Assembly (NCBI RefSeq): GCF_025947185.1
Contig: NZ_CP110001.1
Span: 2,852,001 to 2,916,000 of the forward strand
Direction: 5' to 3'
Source: Flavobacterium sp. N2038
GTDB taxonomy: Bacteria > Bacteroidota > Bacteroidia > Flavobacteriales > Flavobacteriaceae
Length of the DNA: 64,000 nucleotides
Shown here piece by piece: positions 1-8,850 of this stretch (its first letter is position 1; each line of letters begins with the position of its first letter). A model generated the notes under the pieces. That model was not told the origin of the DNA, made no database searches, and saw only the letters and a program-made list of their open reading frames with translations. The position numbers were made by a program, and so were the translations under genes.

Positions 1-1872
1 CAGGGAAAAGTATCAAAATGGTTTTCAGGAATAGGGCAGGAAGCAATTTCAGTTGGAATTACTGCCGCCCTGAATGAATTTGAATATATATTGCCAATGC
101 ATCGTAATCTGGGCGTGTTTACAGCCCGAAATATCCCATTGCACAGGCTTTTTTCGCAATGGCAGGGAAAAGAAAGTGGTTTTACAAAAGGAAGAGATCG
201 CAGTTTTCATTTTGGAACTCAGAAATATAATATTATAGGCATGATTTCTCATTTAGGTCCTCAGTTAGGAATTGCCGATGGTATTGCTCTGGCCAATAAT
301 CTCAAAAAAAACAATAAAGTTACGGCTGTATTCACTGGCGAAGGAGCTACAAGTGAAGGAGATTTTCATGAAGCATTAAATATTGCCGCTGTCTGGAAAC
401 TGCCGGTTATGTTTGTAATCGAAAATAATGGTTACGGATTATCGACTCCAACAAATGAACAATATGCCTGCGAAAATTTAGCCGATAAAGGAATTGGATA
501 CGGCATTGAAAGCTGGATTATAGACGGAAATAATATTGTGGAGATTTTCAACAAAACCACTGAACTAAAAGCCGATATGCAAAAAAATCCCAGACCCGTT
601 TTACTTGAATTTAAAACGTTTAGAATGCGGGGTCATGAAGAAGCGAGTGGTACGAAATATGTCCCGGAAGAATTGCAAAAATTATGGGCTGTAAAAGATC
701 CTGTAGATAATTTTAGAATGTTTCTTTTAAATGAAGGAGTGCTTCAGGAAGATTATGATGCTGAATTGAGAGAACAAATTAAACAGGAAATTGAAGATAA
801 TTTATTACTCTCAAACGCAGAACCGGAAATAATTCCAACCTATAGCGGAGAGTTAGATGATGTATACAAACCTTTTAATTATGAAGAAATTAAAAGCGAA
901 AGCTCATCTGAGAATATTCGTTTTATTGATGCCATAAGCACTAGTTTAAAACAATCTATGGAACGTCATCAGAATCTTGTTCTTATGGGACAGGATATTG
1001 CAGAGTATGGTGGTGCCTTTAAAATCACAGAAGGTTTTGTAGATTTATTTGGAAAAGATCGCATTCGGAATACACCAATTTGCGAAAGCGCCGTTGTTTC
1101 GGCAGCAATGGGATTGTCTATTAATGGCTACAAAGCCATTGTAGAAATGCAATTTGCCGATTTTGTTTCTACAGGTTTTAATCCAATCGTAAACTTATTA
1201 GCAAAATCACATTATCGCTGGGGCGAAAACGCCGATGTGGTAGTACGTATGCCTTGCGGTGGCGGAACTCAGGCAGGACCGTTTCATTCACAAACAAATG
1301 AAGCATGGTTTACCAAAACTCCAGGTCTAAAGGTTGTTTATCCGGCTTTTCCTTATGATGCAAAAGGCTTGCTAAATACCGCAATTAATGATCCGAATCC
1401 GGTTTTGTTTTTTGAACATAAACAATTGTACAGAAGCATTTATCAGGATGTTCCAACAGATTATTACACAATTCCGTTTGGGAAAGCAGCTTTAATCAAA
1501 GAGGGGAGTGCGGTTACCATTATCGCTTTTGGAGCTCCGGTTCACTGGGCACTGGAAACTCTAGCCAAAAACCCCGAAATAGATGCCGATTTAATCGACT
1601 TAAGAACTTTGCAGCCACTTGATACCGAAACTATTTTTGCATCTGTTAAAAAGACCGGAAAAGCAATAATATACCAGGAAGATACTATGTTTGGCGGAAT
1701 TGCAAGTGATATTTCGGCTTTAATTATGGAAAACTGTTTCGAATATCTGGATGCTCCGGTAAAAAGAGTCGCAAGTTTAGACACACCAATTCCGTTTACA
1801 AAAGCACTTGAAGATCAGTTTTTAGCCAAAAACAGATTTGAAGAGGTTCTTTTGGAGCTGATAAGTTACTAA
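1..1872 (+). CDS. Fused E1 alpha/beta subunit of a 2-oxoacid dehydrogenase complex, 5' truncated
   Basis: Thiamine-diphosphate E1 component that decarboxylates a 2-oxoacid and passes the acyl group to lipoyl-E2. The frame is open from base 1, so the true start lies outside; about 623 codons are visible and perhaps 40-50 are missing. The first half is the alpha domain, with the ThDP/Mg motif GEG...ENNGYG (Glu where many homologues have Asp) and RMRGHEEASG. The second half is the beta domain (LMGQDIAEYGG, PICESAVV, MPCGGGTQAGPFHSQ). One-chain alpha-beta fusions of this kind are common in Bacteroidota and usually resemble branched-chain 2-oxoacid dehydrogenases, but substrate cannot be read from sequence. 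The stop codon lies in the left arm of a long inverted repeat. Confidence 0.93.
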   Translation, partial: QGKVSKWFSGIGQEAISVGITAALNEFEYILPMHRNLGVFTARNIPLHRLFSQWQGKESGFTKGRDRSFHFGTQKYNIIGMISHLGPQLGIADGIALANNLKKNNKVTAVFTGEGATSEGDFHEALNIAAVWKLPVMFVIENNGYGLSTPTNEQYACENLADKGIGYGIESWIIDGNNIVEIFNKTTELKADMQKNPRPVLLEFKTFRMRGHEEASGTKYVPEELQKLWAVKDPVDNFRMFLLNEGVLQEDYDAELREQIKQEIEDNLLLSNAEPEIIPTYSGELDDVYKPFNYEEIKSESSSENIRFIDAISTSLKQSMERHQNLVLMGQDIAEYGGAFKITEGFVDLFGKDRIRNTPICESAVVSAAMGLSINGYKAIVEMQFADFVSTGFNPIVNLLAKSHYRWGENADVVVRMPCGGGTQAGPFHSQTNEAWFTKTPGLKVVYPAFPYDAKGLLNTAINDPNPVLFFEHKQLYRSIYQDVPTDYYTIPFGKAALIKEGSAVTIIAFGAPVHWALETLAKNPEIDADLIDLRTLQPLDTETIFASVKKTGKAIIYQEDTMFGGIASDISALIMENCFEYLDAPVKRVASLDTPIPFTKALEDQFLAKNRFEEVLLELISY

Positions 1873-1933
1873 GGTTCTGAGATACTAAGATAATCTAAAA
1901 GAAAAACCTTAGAATCTTAGTATCTCAGAACCT
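1872..1933. repeat. CTAAG-word inverted repeat with 20-bp perfect arms
   Basis: AGGTTCTGAGATACTAAGAT (1872-1891) pairs perfectly with 1914-1933 around a 22-nt loop. The arms are iterations of a CTAAGRTTCT-like word. The hairpin starts inside the stop codon of the E1 gene and sits between convergent genes, so it may terminate both transcripts. Related words recur near 45.7, 46.2 and 58.5 kb. Confidence 0.85.
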
Positions 1934-1941
1934 CAGTATCT

Positions 1942-2343
1942 TTAATTCGATGTAACTTCAAATAATTGCACCTGACTTTTCAATCGGTCAATTAATAAAT
2001 TCATCATTCTTTTATTTAAGCTTGAGGAATTCTGAATATAAATTTCATATTCTTCAAGAGTAAAAAGTGCCATTACAATTCCTTTTAAAGAATTTCTGAA
2101 CTTAATATCTTTTTGAATGGAATTTTCGATCGTCTGAAGCTTTTTCTCAACGGTATACGAATAAAAATCGGCTTTGTTTTTATTGACGTAGTTTATAAAA
2201 ACGGCTATAAACAAATCATTCTGCAATTTCAGAATTGGCCTAATCGTCTGATTTTGAAACAACTCATCTGCAGAAGATTGAGCACTTACAGTTCCTAAAG
2301 TTTCGCCTCTGAATTCTCTTAAAAAAGTGTCTCTATCTGCCAT
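1942..2343 (-). CDS. Conserved hypothetical protein, soluble, 133 aa
   Basis: I recognise this as a short protein common in flavobacteria but cannot assign a function. It has no signal peptide or membrane segment. The sequence is mostly helical and charged: residues about 30-60 (ILKLQNDLFIAVFINYVNK) and 85-133 look amphipathic, ending in a KSQVQLFEV segment. It is a single gene, convergent with the E1 gene across an inverted repeat and divergent from the thioesterase gene 68 nt away. Related proteins are sometimes named glyoxalase in databases; I see no vicinal-oxygen-chelate metal motif that supports this. Confidence 0.7.
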   Translation of the reverse strand: MADRDTFLREFRGETLGTVSAQSSADELFQNQTIRPILKLQNDLFIAVFINYVNKNKADFYSYTVEKKLQTIENSIQKDIKFRNSLKGIVMALFTLEEYEIYIQNSSSLNKRMMNLLIDRLKSQVQLFEVTSN

Positions 2344-2411
2344 GTTTTTTCTTTAAATTTAGAAAAAATTATAATACAAAAAATCTATTTTTAATTCTAA
2401 AAAGTATATTT

Positions 2412-2795
2412 ATGAGATTTCACACCAGAAAGTGGGTTAAACCCGAAGATTTAAATCCGAATGGAACTTTGTTTGGCGGAAAATTATTAGCCTGGATAGA
2501 TGAAGAATTGGCTCTATATACTATTATTCAGCTTCAAAACCCCAAAGTTGTAACCAAACATATGTCTGAAATCAATTTTAGAAGTTCTGCCAGACAAGGT
2601 GATATTGTCGAAATTGGAATTGATGTGGTAAAATTCGGAAATACTTCTGTGGTTTTAAAATGTGCCGTTCGAAACATGATGACCCGTGACCTTATCATTA
2701 CAATCGACGAAACTACAATGGTAAATCTTGATGAGAATGGCAAGCCTAAAGCCCATGGCAAAACACAAATCGAATTCGTAAAAGATCGCATCTAA
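2412..2795 (+). CDS. Acyl-CoA thioesterase, hotdog fold (YciA/BACH type)
   Basis: Predicted to hydrolyse acyl-CoA thioesters in the cytoplasm. The 127 residues cover one hotdog domain: PNGTLFGGKLLAWIDE (about 16-31) is the hallmark N-terminal turn and helix with the catalytic Asp, followed by strands around VTKHMSEINFRSSARQGD (46-63), where the RQGD turn is typical of the family. Length is normal for the single-domain form. The next gene starts 17 nt downstream on the same strand and may be co-transcribed. Chain-length preference cannot be inferred. Confidence 0.88.
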   Translation: MRFHTRKWVKPEDLNPNGTLFGGKLLAWIDEELALYTIIQLQNPKVVTKHMSEINFRSSARQGDIVEIGIDVVKFGNTSVVLKCAVRNMMTRDLIITIDETTMVNLDENGKPKAHGKTQIEFVKDRI

Positions 2796-2812
2796 AATTA
2801 TCGTAAATCAAA

Positions 2813-3238
2813 ATGACTAAAAATTTATTTCTAATCTTTCCGTTACTTGTATTATTATTTTCCTGCAATTCTAAAGAAAATAAAGAGAACTACAAACATG
2901 CCATTTATCGTGCCGTACATCAATCTGATACCGCAATACTGGATATCAAAATAAATGACAAACGATTTTATGGTCGCTATGAAATATTATATCATAAAAC
3001 CGGAAAAGATTCAGGTGATGTAAGAGGAGATATAAAAGGAGACACACTAAGAGGTGATTATCATTTTATTTCCAACGGAGGAAGCTGGAAACGTATCCCA
3101 TTGGCTTTGCTAAAAAAAGAAGACAAATTAACCTTAGGAAATGGTGTAATGGGTACTTACATGAATCTCCCATGCTTTATTAGTGGAACTTTGAATTATA
3201 AAGATCCAAAGTTTGTTTTTGAGAAGATTAAAGAATAA
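2813..3238 (+). CDS. Predicted lipoprotein, 141 aa
   Basis: A lipoprotein signal peptide is clear: MTKN, a hydrophobic run, then LLFSC with the lipid-bearing Cys at about residue 18. The rest is a small beta-rich domain with alternating strands (RFYGRYEIL, DVRGDIKGDTLRGDYHF) like small periplasmic beta-barrel lipoproteins. I recognise no catalytic motif. It starts 17 nt after the thioesterase gene and is followed by a large nested inverted repeat that probably ends transcription. Function unknown. Confidence 0.75.
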   Translation: MTKNLFLIFPLLVLLFSCNSKENKENYKHAIYRAVHQSDTAILDIKINDKRFYGRYEILYHKTGKDSGDVRGDIKGDTLRGDYHFISNGGSWKRIPLALLKKEDKLTLGNGVMGTYMNLPCFISGTLNYKDPKFVFEKIKE

Positions 3239-3246
3239 GGGATTTT

Positions 3247-3432
3247 GTTTCAGGTTGGATTGCACATTTAAACGCAAAGCACGCTAAGAATTTATTTTAG
3301 CTTTATCAATAAAAACGCAAAGTTCGCAAAGCTTTATGGGTAAAACTTTGCGAACTTTGCGTTTTCTTTTGCGCTCTTTGCGGTTAAATTATGTTCAAAA
3401 AAAAGCAACCTGAAACTTGAAACTTGAAACAA
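3247..3432. repeat. Triple-nested inverted repeat made of GTTTCAGG and CGCAAAG words
   Basis: Three concentric pairs are visible. The outer arm GTTTCAGGTTG (from 3247) pairs with the CAACCTGAAAC block near 3402. A middle arm around TTTAAACGCAAAG (3269) pairs imperfectly with CTTTGCGGTTAAA (to 3388). The inner arm AAAACGCAAAGTTCGCAAAG (3312-3331) pairs perfectly with 3346-3365 around a 14-nt loop. It lies between convergent genes. Confidence 0.8.
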
Positions 3433-3439
3433 AAACAAA

Positions 3440-4696
3440 CTATTCCAACCTTCCAATCTTAGATGGTAATTCGAATATTTCAAGATCAAAATATTCTACA
3501 GAAGCCATTACATGGTCGAAAATATCAGACATAATATATTCGTAGTTTGCCCAGCGTTTGTCGCTCGAAAACGCATAAATTTCTAACGGAACTCCGTGTG
3601 CAGTTGATTGTAGCTGACGACACATGATATGCATATCTTTATTCAATCCCGGATGCGTTAGTAAGTATTGCATAATATATTTTCTGAACAACCCTAAATT
3701 AGTCATATTTCGACCATTTAATGCCAGGGTTTTATCTACACTTCGCAAATCATTATATTTCTCAATTTCAGCTTGTCTGCTTTCAATATAAGAAGAGATT
3801 AGCTGTACTTTTTTCATCTGATCCAAATCTTCCTGATTCAGAAAACGAATTGTACTGCTTTTAATCAAAACGTGCCTTTTAATGCGACGCCCGGCTGATT
3901 TCTGCATTCCGCGCCAGTTCTGAAAAGAATCTGAACTTAAAGCATAAGTTGGGATTGTGGTAATCGTGTTATCAAAATTTCGGACTTTTACAGTCGTCAG
4001 ATTTATTTCGATTACATCTCCGTCTGCACCAAATTTATCCATGGTAATCCAGTCACCAATACGAACCATATCGTTGATTGCAACCTGAACGCTTGACACA
4101 AATCCTAAAATAGTATCTCTGAAAATCAAGATTATAATAGCCGAAAGCGTTCCTAAAATAGTAAGTAGTTCGCCTTTTTTTATTCCGAATAAAGTCGAAA
4201 TAATCATGGCAACTCCAAAAATCCAGAGCACAATCATGATAACCTGAACAAAACTATCGATTGGCTTATCGCTATATTCCGGCTTTTGTTTTAGATAATC
4301 ACGTAAGGCATTAAAAATCGTTCTGATAATCCATAAACTGATCAAAACAATATAAATACCTACGATTTTTCCAAAAAGAGATTCCCAGTATTCGTACTTA
4401 TCCAAAATAATTGGAACCGCTTTATAAATAAAGAAAAACGGAATTAAATAGGCTGTGTACTTTGTGGTTTTGTTGTGAATTAAATAATCGTCAAATTTTG
4501 TCTTGGTTCTTTGTGCAAAAACGGCTGTCAAAGTAACCAAAACAAACTTGGCAATGTAATAAATGGCATAAGCCAAAGCCACCATAATGACTATATTAAA
4601 GACCAGACTGATATAAGACGCAAAGTTGCGGCTCATTCCCCAATCTCTAAAAATCGGATATAAAAAATTGAATATTTTATCCAAAAGCTTATGCAT
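3440..4696 (-). CDS. MscS-family mechanosensitive channel (YbdG-like)
   Basis: Small-conductance mechanosensitive channel of the cytoplasmic membrane, expected to open under hypo-osmotic stress. Hydrophobic segments lie at about residues 25-50, 75-95, 105-125, 150-170 and 175-200. The pore-lining helix and beta domain follow (GTLSAIIILIFRDTILGFVSSVQVAINDMVRIGDWI, then NFDNTITTIPTYAL). A soluble C-terminal domain follows (about 260-418). The 418-residue length fits the YbdG/YnaI-like branch with extra helices. Its start overlaps the end of the upstream DUF3817 gene by 8 nt, implying translational coupling. Confidence 0.9.
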   Translation of the reverse strand: MHKLLDKIFNFLYPIFRDWGMSRNFASYISLVFNIVIMVALAYAIYYIAKFVLVTLTAVFAQRTKTKFDDYLIHNKTTKYTAYLIPFFFIYKAVPIILDKYEYWESLFGKIVGIYIVLISLWIIRTIFNALRDYLKQKPEYSDKPIDSFVQVIMIVLWIFGVAMIISTLFGIKKGELLTILGTLSAIIILIFRDTILGFVSSVQVAINDMVRIGDWITMDKFGADGDVIEINLTTVKVRNFDNTITTIPTYALSSDSFQNWRGMQKSAGRRIKRHVLIKSSTIRFLNQEDLDQMKKVQLISSYIESRQAEIEKYNDLRSVDKTLALNGRNMTNLGLFRKYIMQYLLTHPGLNKDMHIMCRQLQSTAHGVPLEIYAFSSDKRWANYEYIMSDIFDHVMASVEYFDLEIFELPSKIGRLE

Positions 4697-4976
4697 TATT
4701 TTCTAAATATTTTTTCTCAATATAGAAAGTTCCAAAAGGAATAAGGGAAGCTACCTGAATAATTAAAAAGGTTTTTAGATCCCAATTTTGAGGTTTTTTT
4801 AGTAAAAATGCCAATATTACATACCCAATAAACAATATACCATGTGTCATTCCTAACGGGCGCAATAAAGTATGATAAAGTTCCGGATTATTGGTTTTGA
4901 TAAAAAGCATATTGGTAAATAATACTAAATAAGAGATTCCCTCTAAAATTGCAGTAACTTTGAAAATCTTGAGCAT
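4689..4976 (-). CDS. DUF3817-type small membrane protein
   Basis: A 95-residue integral membrane protein with three hydrophobic segments (about 5-25, 40-62, 68-88) and the family pattern LEGISYLVLF near the N terminus plus the central LGMTHGILFIGY stretch with a conserved His-Gly. These match the DUF3817 family, found alone or fused to transporters; its role is unknown. It overlaps the MscS-like gene by 8 nt, so the two form an operon and the protein may affect channel or membrane function. That link is inferred only from gene order. Confidence 0.82.
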   Translation of the reverse strand: MLKIFKVTAILEGISYLVLFTNMLFIKTNNPELYHTLLRPLGMTHGILFIGYVILAFLLKKPQNWDLKTFLIIQVASLIPFGTFYIEKKYLENNA

Positions 4977-5052
4977 GTATATATTTTTTGAGTTATTCAG
5001 GCAAAATTAAGTATTATCGTTGGTTTTTGCGACATGAATCAGGAAAGTAATT

Positions 5053-5060
5053 TACTTTTG
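5053..5060 (+). promoter_or_regulatory. Bacteroidota -7 promoter element TACTTTTG
   Basis: Matches TAnnTTTG, 18 nt before the ATG at 5079. A possible upstream TTTTTG lies at 5024-5029, a spacing of 23 nt that is slightly long. Confidence 0.5.
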
Positions 5061-5078
5061 TAATCTTAAACTTTGATA

Positions 5079-5612
5079 ATGAGCAAACGCGATTTAAAAA
5101 AATATTTAGCCGATTTAACCAAAGAACAACTCGAGGAACAGCTTATTGAATTGTATGAAAAATTCAGTCCGGTAAAAGTCTACTACGATTTTGTTTTTAA
5201 TCCCAAAGAAGATAAACTTTTGCAGGAATCAAAGGTTAAAATTTCGCAGGAGTATTTTCCAATCAAAAAGCCAGGGGCAAAATGGCGTCCTAAAGCAAAA
5301 ATGCGTCGCTCTGTAGCGCAAAAAATGATCAAACATTTTATTTCTTTAGGAGTTGACTCATTTGTAATTGCAGATCTTATGCTTTACAATATTGAAATTG
5401 CACAGACATACTCTTCACAAAACCTTATAAAGCAGGAATTATTCTACAAAAGCATCTTTAATTCTTTTGAGCAGGCAGTAAATTTTTCGATTTCAAATGG
5501 AATCTTAAATGAATTTAAATTAAGAATCAGGTCCATTTATGAAGAAACTTTACAGCAAAAATGGAAAAACAGATACGAATTTGAGGCGATTTTAGACAAA
5601 ATTGACCTCTAA
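5079..5612 (+). CDS. DUF6155-type conserved protein
   Basis: A 177-residue soluble, basic protein beginning MSKRDLKKYLADLTKEQLEEQLIELY. I chose the ATG at 5079 over an in-frame TTG two codons upstream because MSKRDL is the usual family start and the promoter element lies just upstream. The conserved core has KVYYDFVFNPKEDKLL (about 35-50) and KPGAKWRPKAKMRRSVAQKMIKHF (about 66-90), which I associate with the DUF6155 family. No catalytic motif is evident. The many Lys/Arg residues suggest nucleic-acid or ribosome contact, but that is speculation. Confidence 0.75.
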   Translation: MSKRDLKKYLADLTKEQLEEQLIELYEKFSPVKVYYDFVFNPKEDKLLQESKVKISQEYFPIKKPGAKWRPKAKMRRSVAQKMIKHFISLGVDSFVIADLMLYNIEIAQTYSSQNLIKQELFYKSIFNSFEQAVNFSISNGILNEFKLRIRSIYEETLQQKWKNRYEFEAILDKIDL

Positions 5613-5693
5613 AAGCATTCCCCATAAAAAATCTTAGTTTAAAAAAAACATTTATTTTAGGTTAAAATAAGATGAATAACTGTTTTTTCGGTG

Positions 5694-5701
5694 TATTTTT
5701 G
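5694..5701 (+). promoter_or_regulatory. Bacteroidota -7 promoter element TATTTTTG
   Basis: Matches TAnnTTTG, 20 nt upstream of the DEAD/DEAH helicase start codon; no clear -33 element. Confidence 0.5.
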
Positions 5702-5721
5702 CAAAAATCCAAAAATAAACA

Positions 5722-7260
5722 ATGTCTCAAAACACTTTAGAAATAGAAAGAGAAGAGAAAAAAGAACTTTATGCATACCAAAAAGGCGACATTGATGCCA
5801 TTTTTGATCGTTTAGACAATGCTCCTCAAAAACATCATTTATTGTATCAATTGCCAACAGGAGGCGGGAAAACAGTAATTTTCTCAGAAATTGTACGTCG
5901 TTATTTATCAAATAACGATAAAAAAGTGGTTGTCCTGACACACCGTATAGAGCTTTGTAAGCAAACTTCAAAAATGCTTAAAGGTTTTGGTGTAAGCAAT
6001 AAAATAATCAATAGTAAAGTAAAAGAACTACCGGATCAGAATGATTTTTCTTGTTTTGTGGCAATGGTTGAAACTTTAAAAAACCGTATTAATGACGAAA
6101 AATTACATTTAGACAATATTGGTTTGGTAATTATTGATGAGGCACATTACAATTCATTCAGAAAATTATTAAACTCATTCAAAAATGCTTTTATTCTTGG
6201 AGTAACAGCAACACCTTTGAGTTCGAATATAAAATTACCAATGCATCAAAGTTATGATGAGCTTATTGTAGGAGACACAATTAGTTCATTGATAGACAAA
6301 GGGTTTCTTGCGAGAGCAACAACTTATAGCTATGATGTTGGTTTAACTTCATTAAAAGTAGGTATCAACGGAGATTATACTGTAAAATCTTCAGATGATT
6401 TGTATACCAATACCTTAATGCAGGAAAAACTTTTGCACGCCTATACAGAACGTTCAATTGGAAAAAAGACTTTGATTTTTAATAATGGTATCCATACTTC
6501 ATTATATGTTTATGAAACATTTAGAGAAGCAGGTTACGATATCAGACACCTTGATAATACAAGCAGTTCAGAAGAACGTAAAGATATTTTGCAGTGGTTT
6601 AAGAAAACTCCGGATGCCATTTTGACTTCGGTTGGAATTTTAACAACAGGATTTGATGAGCCAACGGTAGAAACCATCATTCTAAACAGAGCAACAAAAT
6701 CGTTAACTTTATACTACCAAATGATTGGTCGTGGATCTCGTAAATTACCTGGAAAAGATGAATTTACGGTTATCGATTTAGGTAACAATGCTGCACGTTT
6801 TGGTTTATGGAGCGAGCCTGTAAACTGGCAACATATTTTTAAATCTCCTGAATTCTATCTTGAAAACCTGAGAGACGATACAGAGATCGAGATGTTCTTT
6901 AAATACACTATGCCACCGGAATTAAGAGCAAAATTCAGTAAAACTGCCGAAGTTACTTTTGATGTGGATGAAGAGCATAAACTGGCAATTAAACAAAATT
7001 TACGTTCAAAAATAGTTCTGGATAAATCTTTAGAACAACACGCTGCAATGTGTGTTGATAATACTGAAACACTTCAGGAAGCAAAAGCTTTATCAAGAGA
7101 ACTGGAAGACGATATTGAATGCAGAATTAAACGTTATGCAAAATGTTTAAGTCAATGTAGTAAAAACTACCGCGAATGGCTTCTTGACGATTACAAACAA
7201 AGACTAACTTTATTAGTTGGTAAAAAGTATCGTGAAAAAATCATGAACGAACCGGATTGA
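5722..7260 (+). CDS. Superfamily 2 DEAD/DEAH-box helicase, SSL2/type III restriction-like
   Basis: ATP-dependent DNA or RNA translocase with two RecA-like domains. Motif I is LPTGGGKT (residues about 45-52), motif II VIIDEAH, motif III VTATP, and motif VI QMIGRGSRK. A C-terminal helical region (about 370-512) is specific to this subgroup and includes HAAMCVDNTETLQEA and CLSQCSKNYREW with spaced Cys residues. This single-chain form is widespread in Bacteroidota as a housekeeping gene. There is no methylase or nuclease neighbour, so nothing here ties it to restriction. Transcription is monocistronic, followed by a hairpin inside word-repeat arms. Confidence 0.88.
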   Translation: MSQNTLEIEREEKKELYAYQKGDIDAIFDRLDNAPQKHHLLYQLPTGGGKTVIFSEIVRRYLSNNDKKVVVLTHRIELCKQTSKMLKGFGVSNKIINSKVKELPDQNDFSCFVAMVETLKNRINDEKLHLDNIGLVIIDEAHYNSFRKLLNSFKNAFILGVTATPLSSNIKLPMHQSYDELIVGDTISSLIDKGFLARATTYSYDVGLTSLKVGINGDYTVKSSDDLYTNTLMQEKLLHAYTERSIGKKTLIFNNGIHTSLYVYETFREAGYDIRHLDNTSSSEERKDILQWFKKTPDAILTSVGILTTGFDEPTVETIILNRATKSLTLYYQMIGRGSRKLPGKDEFTVIDLGNNAARFGLWSEPVNWQHIFKSPEFYLENLRDDTEIEMFFKYTMPPELRAKFSKTAEVTFDVDEEHKLAIKQNLRSKIVLDKSLEQHAAMCVDNTETLQEAKALSRELEDDIECRIKRYAKCLSQCSKNYREWLLDDYKQRLTLLVGKKYREKIMNEPD

Positions 7261-7275
7261 TAATAAGGGTTAAAA

Positions 7276-7420
7276 AAGTTTCAGGTTTCATGTTTCAAGT
7301 TATTGGAGCCTAAAACATTATTTATAATATAAAAAGGAGAAATAGCATTTCAAAGTAAATGTAATTTCTCCTTTCAACTTATTAAGTTTTTGGTGTAACT
7401 TGAAACCTGAAACTTTAAAC
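7276..7420. repeat. GTTTCARG-word inverted repeat enclosing a terminator-like hairpin
   Basis: Left arm words TTTCAGGTTTCATGTTTCAA (from 7279) are complementary to AACTTGAAACCTGAAAC near 7397. Between them lies a hairpin with 11-bp perfect arms, AAAGGAGAAAT (7333-7343) and ATTTCTCCTTT (7364-7374), containing a smaller CATTT/AAATG stem. It probably separates the transcripts of the two helicase genes. Confidence 0.75.
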
Positions 7421-7433
7421 AAAATTAAAAAAC

Positions 7434-8768
7434 ATGTCTAAACAATTCTCAACATTAGGAATTTCAGCGCCAATTTTAAAAGCCTTAGGCGAATTAAATA
7501 TTGTTGAAGCAACAGAAATTCAAGAAAAAACAATTCCGTTGCTTTTATCCGAAACCCAGGATGTTGTTGGTTTAGCCAAAACAGGAACTGGAAAAACTGC
7601 TGCTTTCGGATTGCCTTTGCTACAGTTAATTGACACTCAGTCACCAGTTGTTCAGGCTGTAATACTAGTTCCTACGAGAGAACTTGGTCACCAGATTTTT
7701 AGAAATTTAGAAGATTTTTCAAAATATATTCCAAATATATCAATTGCAGCAACTTGTGGCGGAATCCCAATTAAACCGCAAATTGAGCGTTTAAGTACTC
7801 CAACACACATTATTGTTGCCACTCCGGGGCGTTTAATCGATTTGATTCAGAGAAAAGCAGTCGACTTAAAACAAACACAATATTTAGTTCTGGACGAAGC
7901 CGATGAAATGGTTTCGATTCTAAAAGAAAGTCTGGACGAGATTATAGCAGAACTTCCCAAAAAACACCGTACTTTATTATTCTCTGCAACTTTACCGGGA
8001 ACAATTAAACAATTGGTACAGAATTATCTAAACAAAAATGTAGTTCAGATAAGTGCTAATATGGAAACCACCGGAAATCAAGGTATTGACCACGAATATA
8101 TTGTTGTTGACCCGATTGAAAAACTGGATGTTTTAATGCACTTTTTAAATTCAAGAGATGGTGAACGCGGAATAATTTTCTGTAAAACTAAAGCTGCGGT
8201 AAATAAACTGGCCAAAAACCTGGCTATAAATCGTTTTTCTTCCGGAGCAATTCACGGAAGTCTAACGCAGGGAATTCGTGACAGAATCATGGAACAATTT
8301 CGTGAAGGACATATCAATATTTTGGTGGCAACAGATTTGGCTGCAAGAGGAATTGATGTAAAAGAAATCTCGTATGTTGTAAATTATCATTTACCGGATA
8401 CTTACGAAAATTATGTTCATAGAAGCGGAAGAACTGCAAGAGCAGGAGCAAAAGGTTTGTCTTTAACTGTTCTGCAAGAGGAAGAAGTGATTGAAATTCC
8501 TGATTTTGAAAAAGAATTAGGTATTAAATTCACCAAATTCGAAAAACCGTCTGCTTTGAGTTTAGAAGAAAATAATACGCTTTTATGGGCGAAACAAATT
8601 TTTAAAACCAAACCAAATCACGATATCTCGACAGATTTAAAAACCAAAGTCAAAACTGTTTTTCATCATCTGACCAAAGACGAATTAATTGAAAAATTAT
8701 TAGCCAATTACGTCCTTCAAAACAAAATCGATGTAGTTGAAAAACCTGTTAAAAAATTCAAAAAGTAA
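7434..8768 (+). CDS. DEAD-box RNA helicase
   Basis: ATP-dependent RNA helicase, likely acting in ribosome assembly or mRNA turnover. All core motifs are present: Q motif near residues 8-35, motif I AKTGTGKT (about 49-56), Ia PTREL, Ib TPGR, II DEAD, III SAT, then the second RecA domain with IIFCKTK, HGSLTQ and VI HRSGRTARAG. The 444-residue protein has a short Lys-rich tail (KKFKK) and a region after residue 350 that could be a small DbpA-like RNA-binding domain, but I cannot confirm this. Flavobacteria usually carry several such paralogues. Confidence 0.92.
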   Translation: MSKQFSTLGISAPILKALGELNIVEATEIQEKTIPLLLSETQDVVGLAKTGTGKTAAFGLPLLQLIDTQSPVVQAVILVPTRELGHQIFRNLEDFSKYIPNISIAATCGGIPIKPQIERLSTPTHIIVATPGRLIDLIQRKAVDLKQTQYLVLDEADEMVSILKESLDEIIAELPKKHRTLLFSATLPGTIKQLVQNYLNKNVVQISANMETTGNQGIDHEYIVVDPIEKLDVLMHFLNSRDGERGIIFCKTKAAVNKLAKNLAINRFSSGAIHGSLTQGIRDRIMEQFREGHINILVATDLAARGIDVKEISYVVNYHLPDTYENYVHRSGRTARAGAKGLSLTVLQEEEVIEIPDFEKELGIKFTKFEKPSALSLEENNTLLWAKQIFKTKPNHDISTDLKTKVKTVFHHLTKDELIEKLLANYVLQNKIDVVEKPVKKFKK

Positions 8769-8850
8769 CAAAACTGACAATTGTCATTGCGTATTAAAGT
8801 TGTATATTTATAAGGAATTATTTTTTTAGTCCTACTAATAAACAACATTT

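Noticed and set aside
1942..2343. Glyoxalase name for the 133-residue protein
   Set aside because: No metal-binding or VOC-fold pattern is visible; left as unknown.
5722..7260. Restriction-system helicase
   Set aside because: Motifs are generic SF2 and no methylase, specificity or nuclease gene is adjacent.
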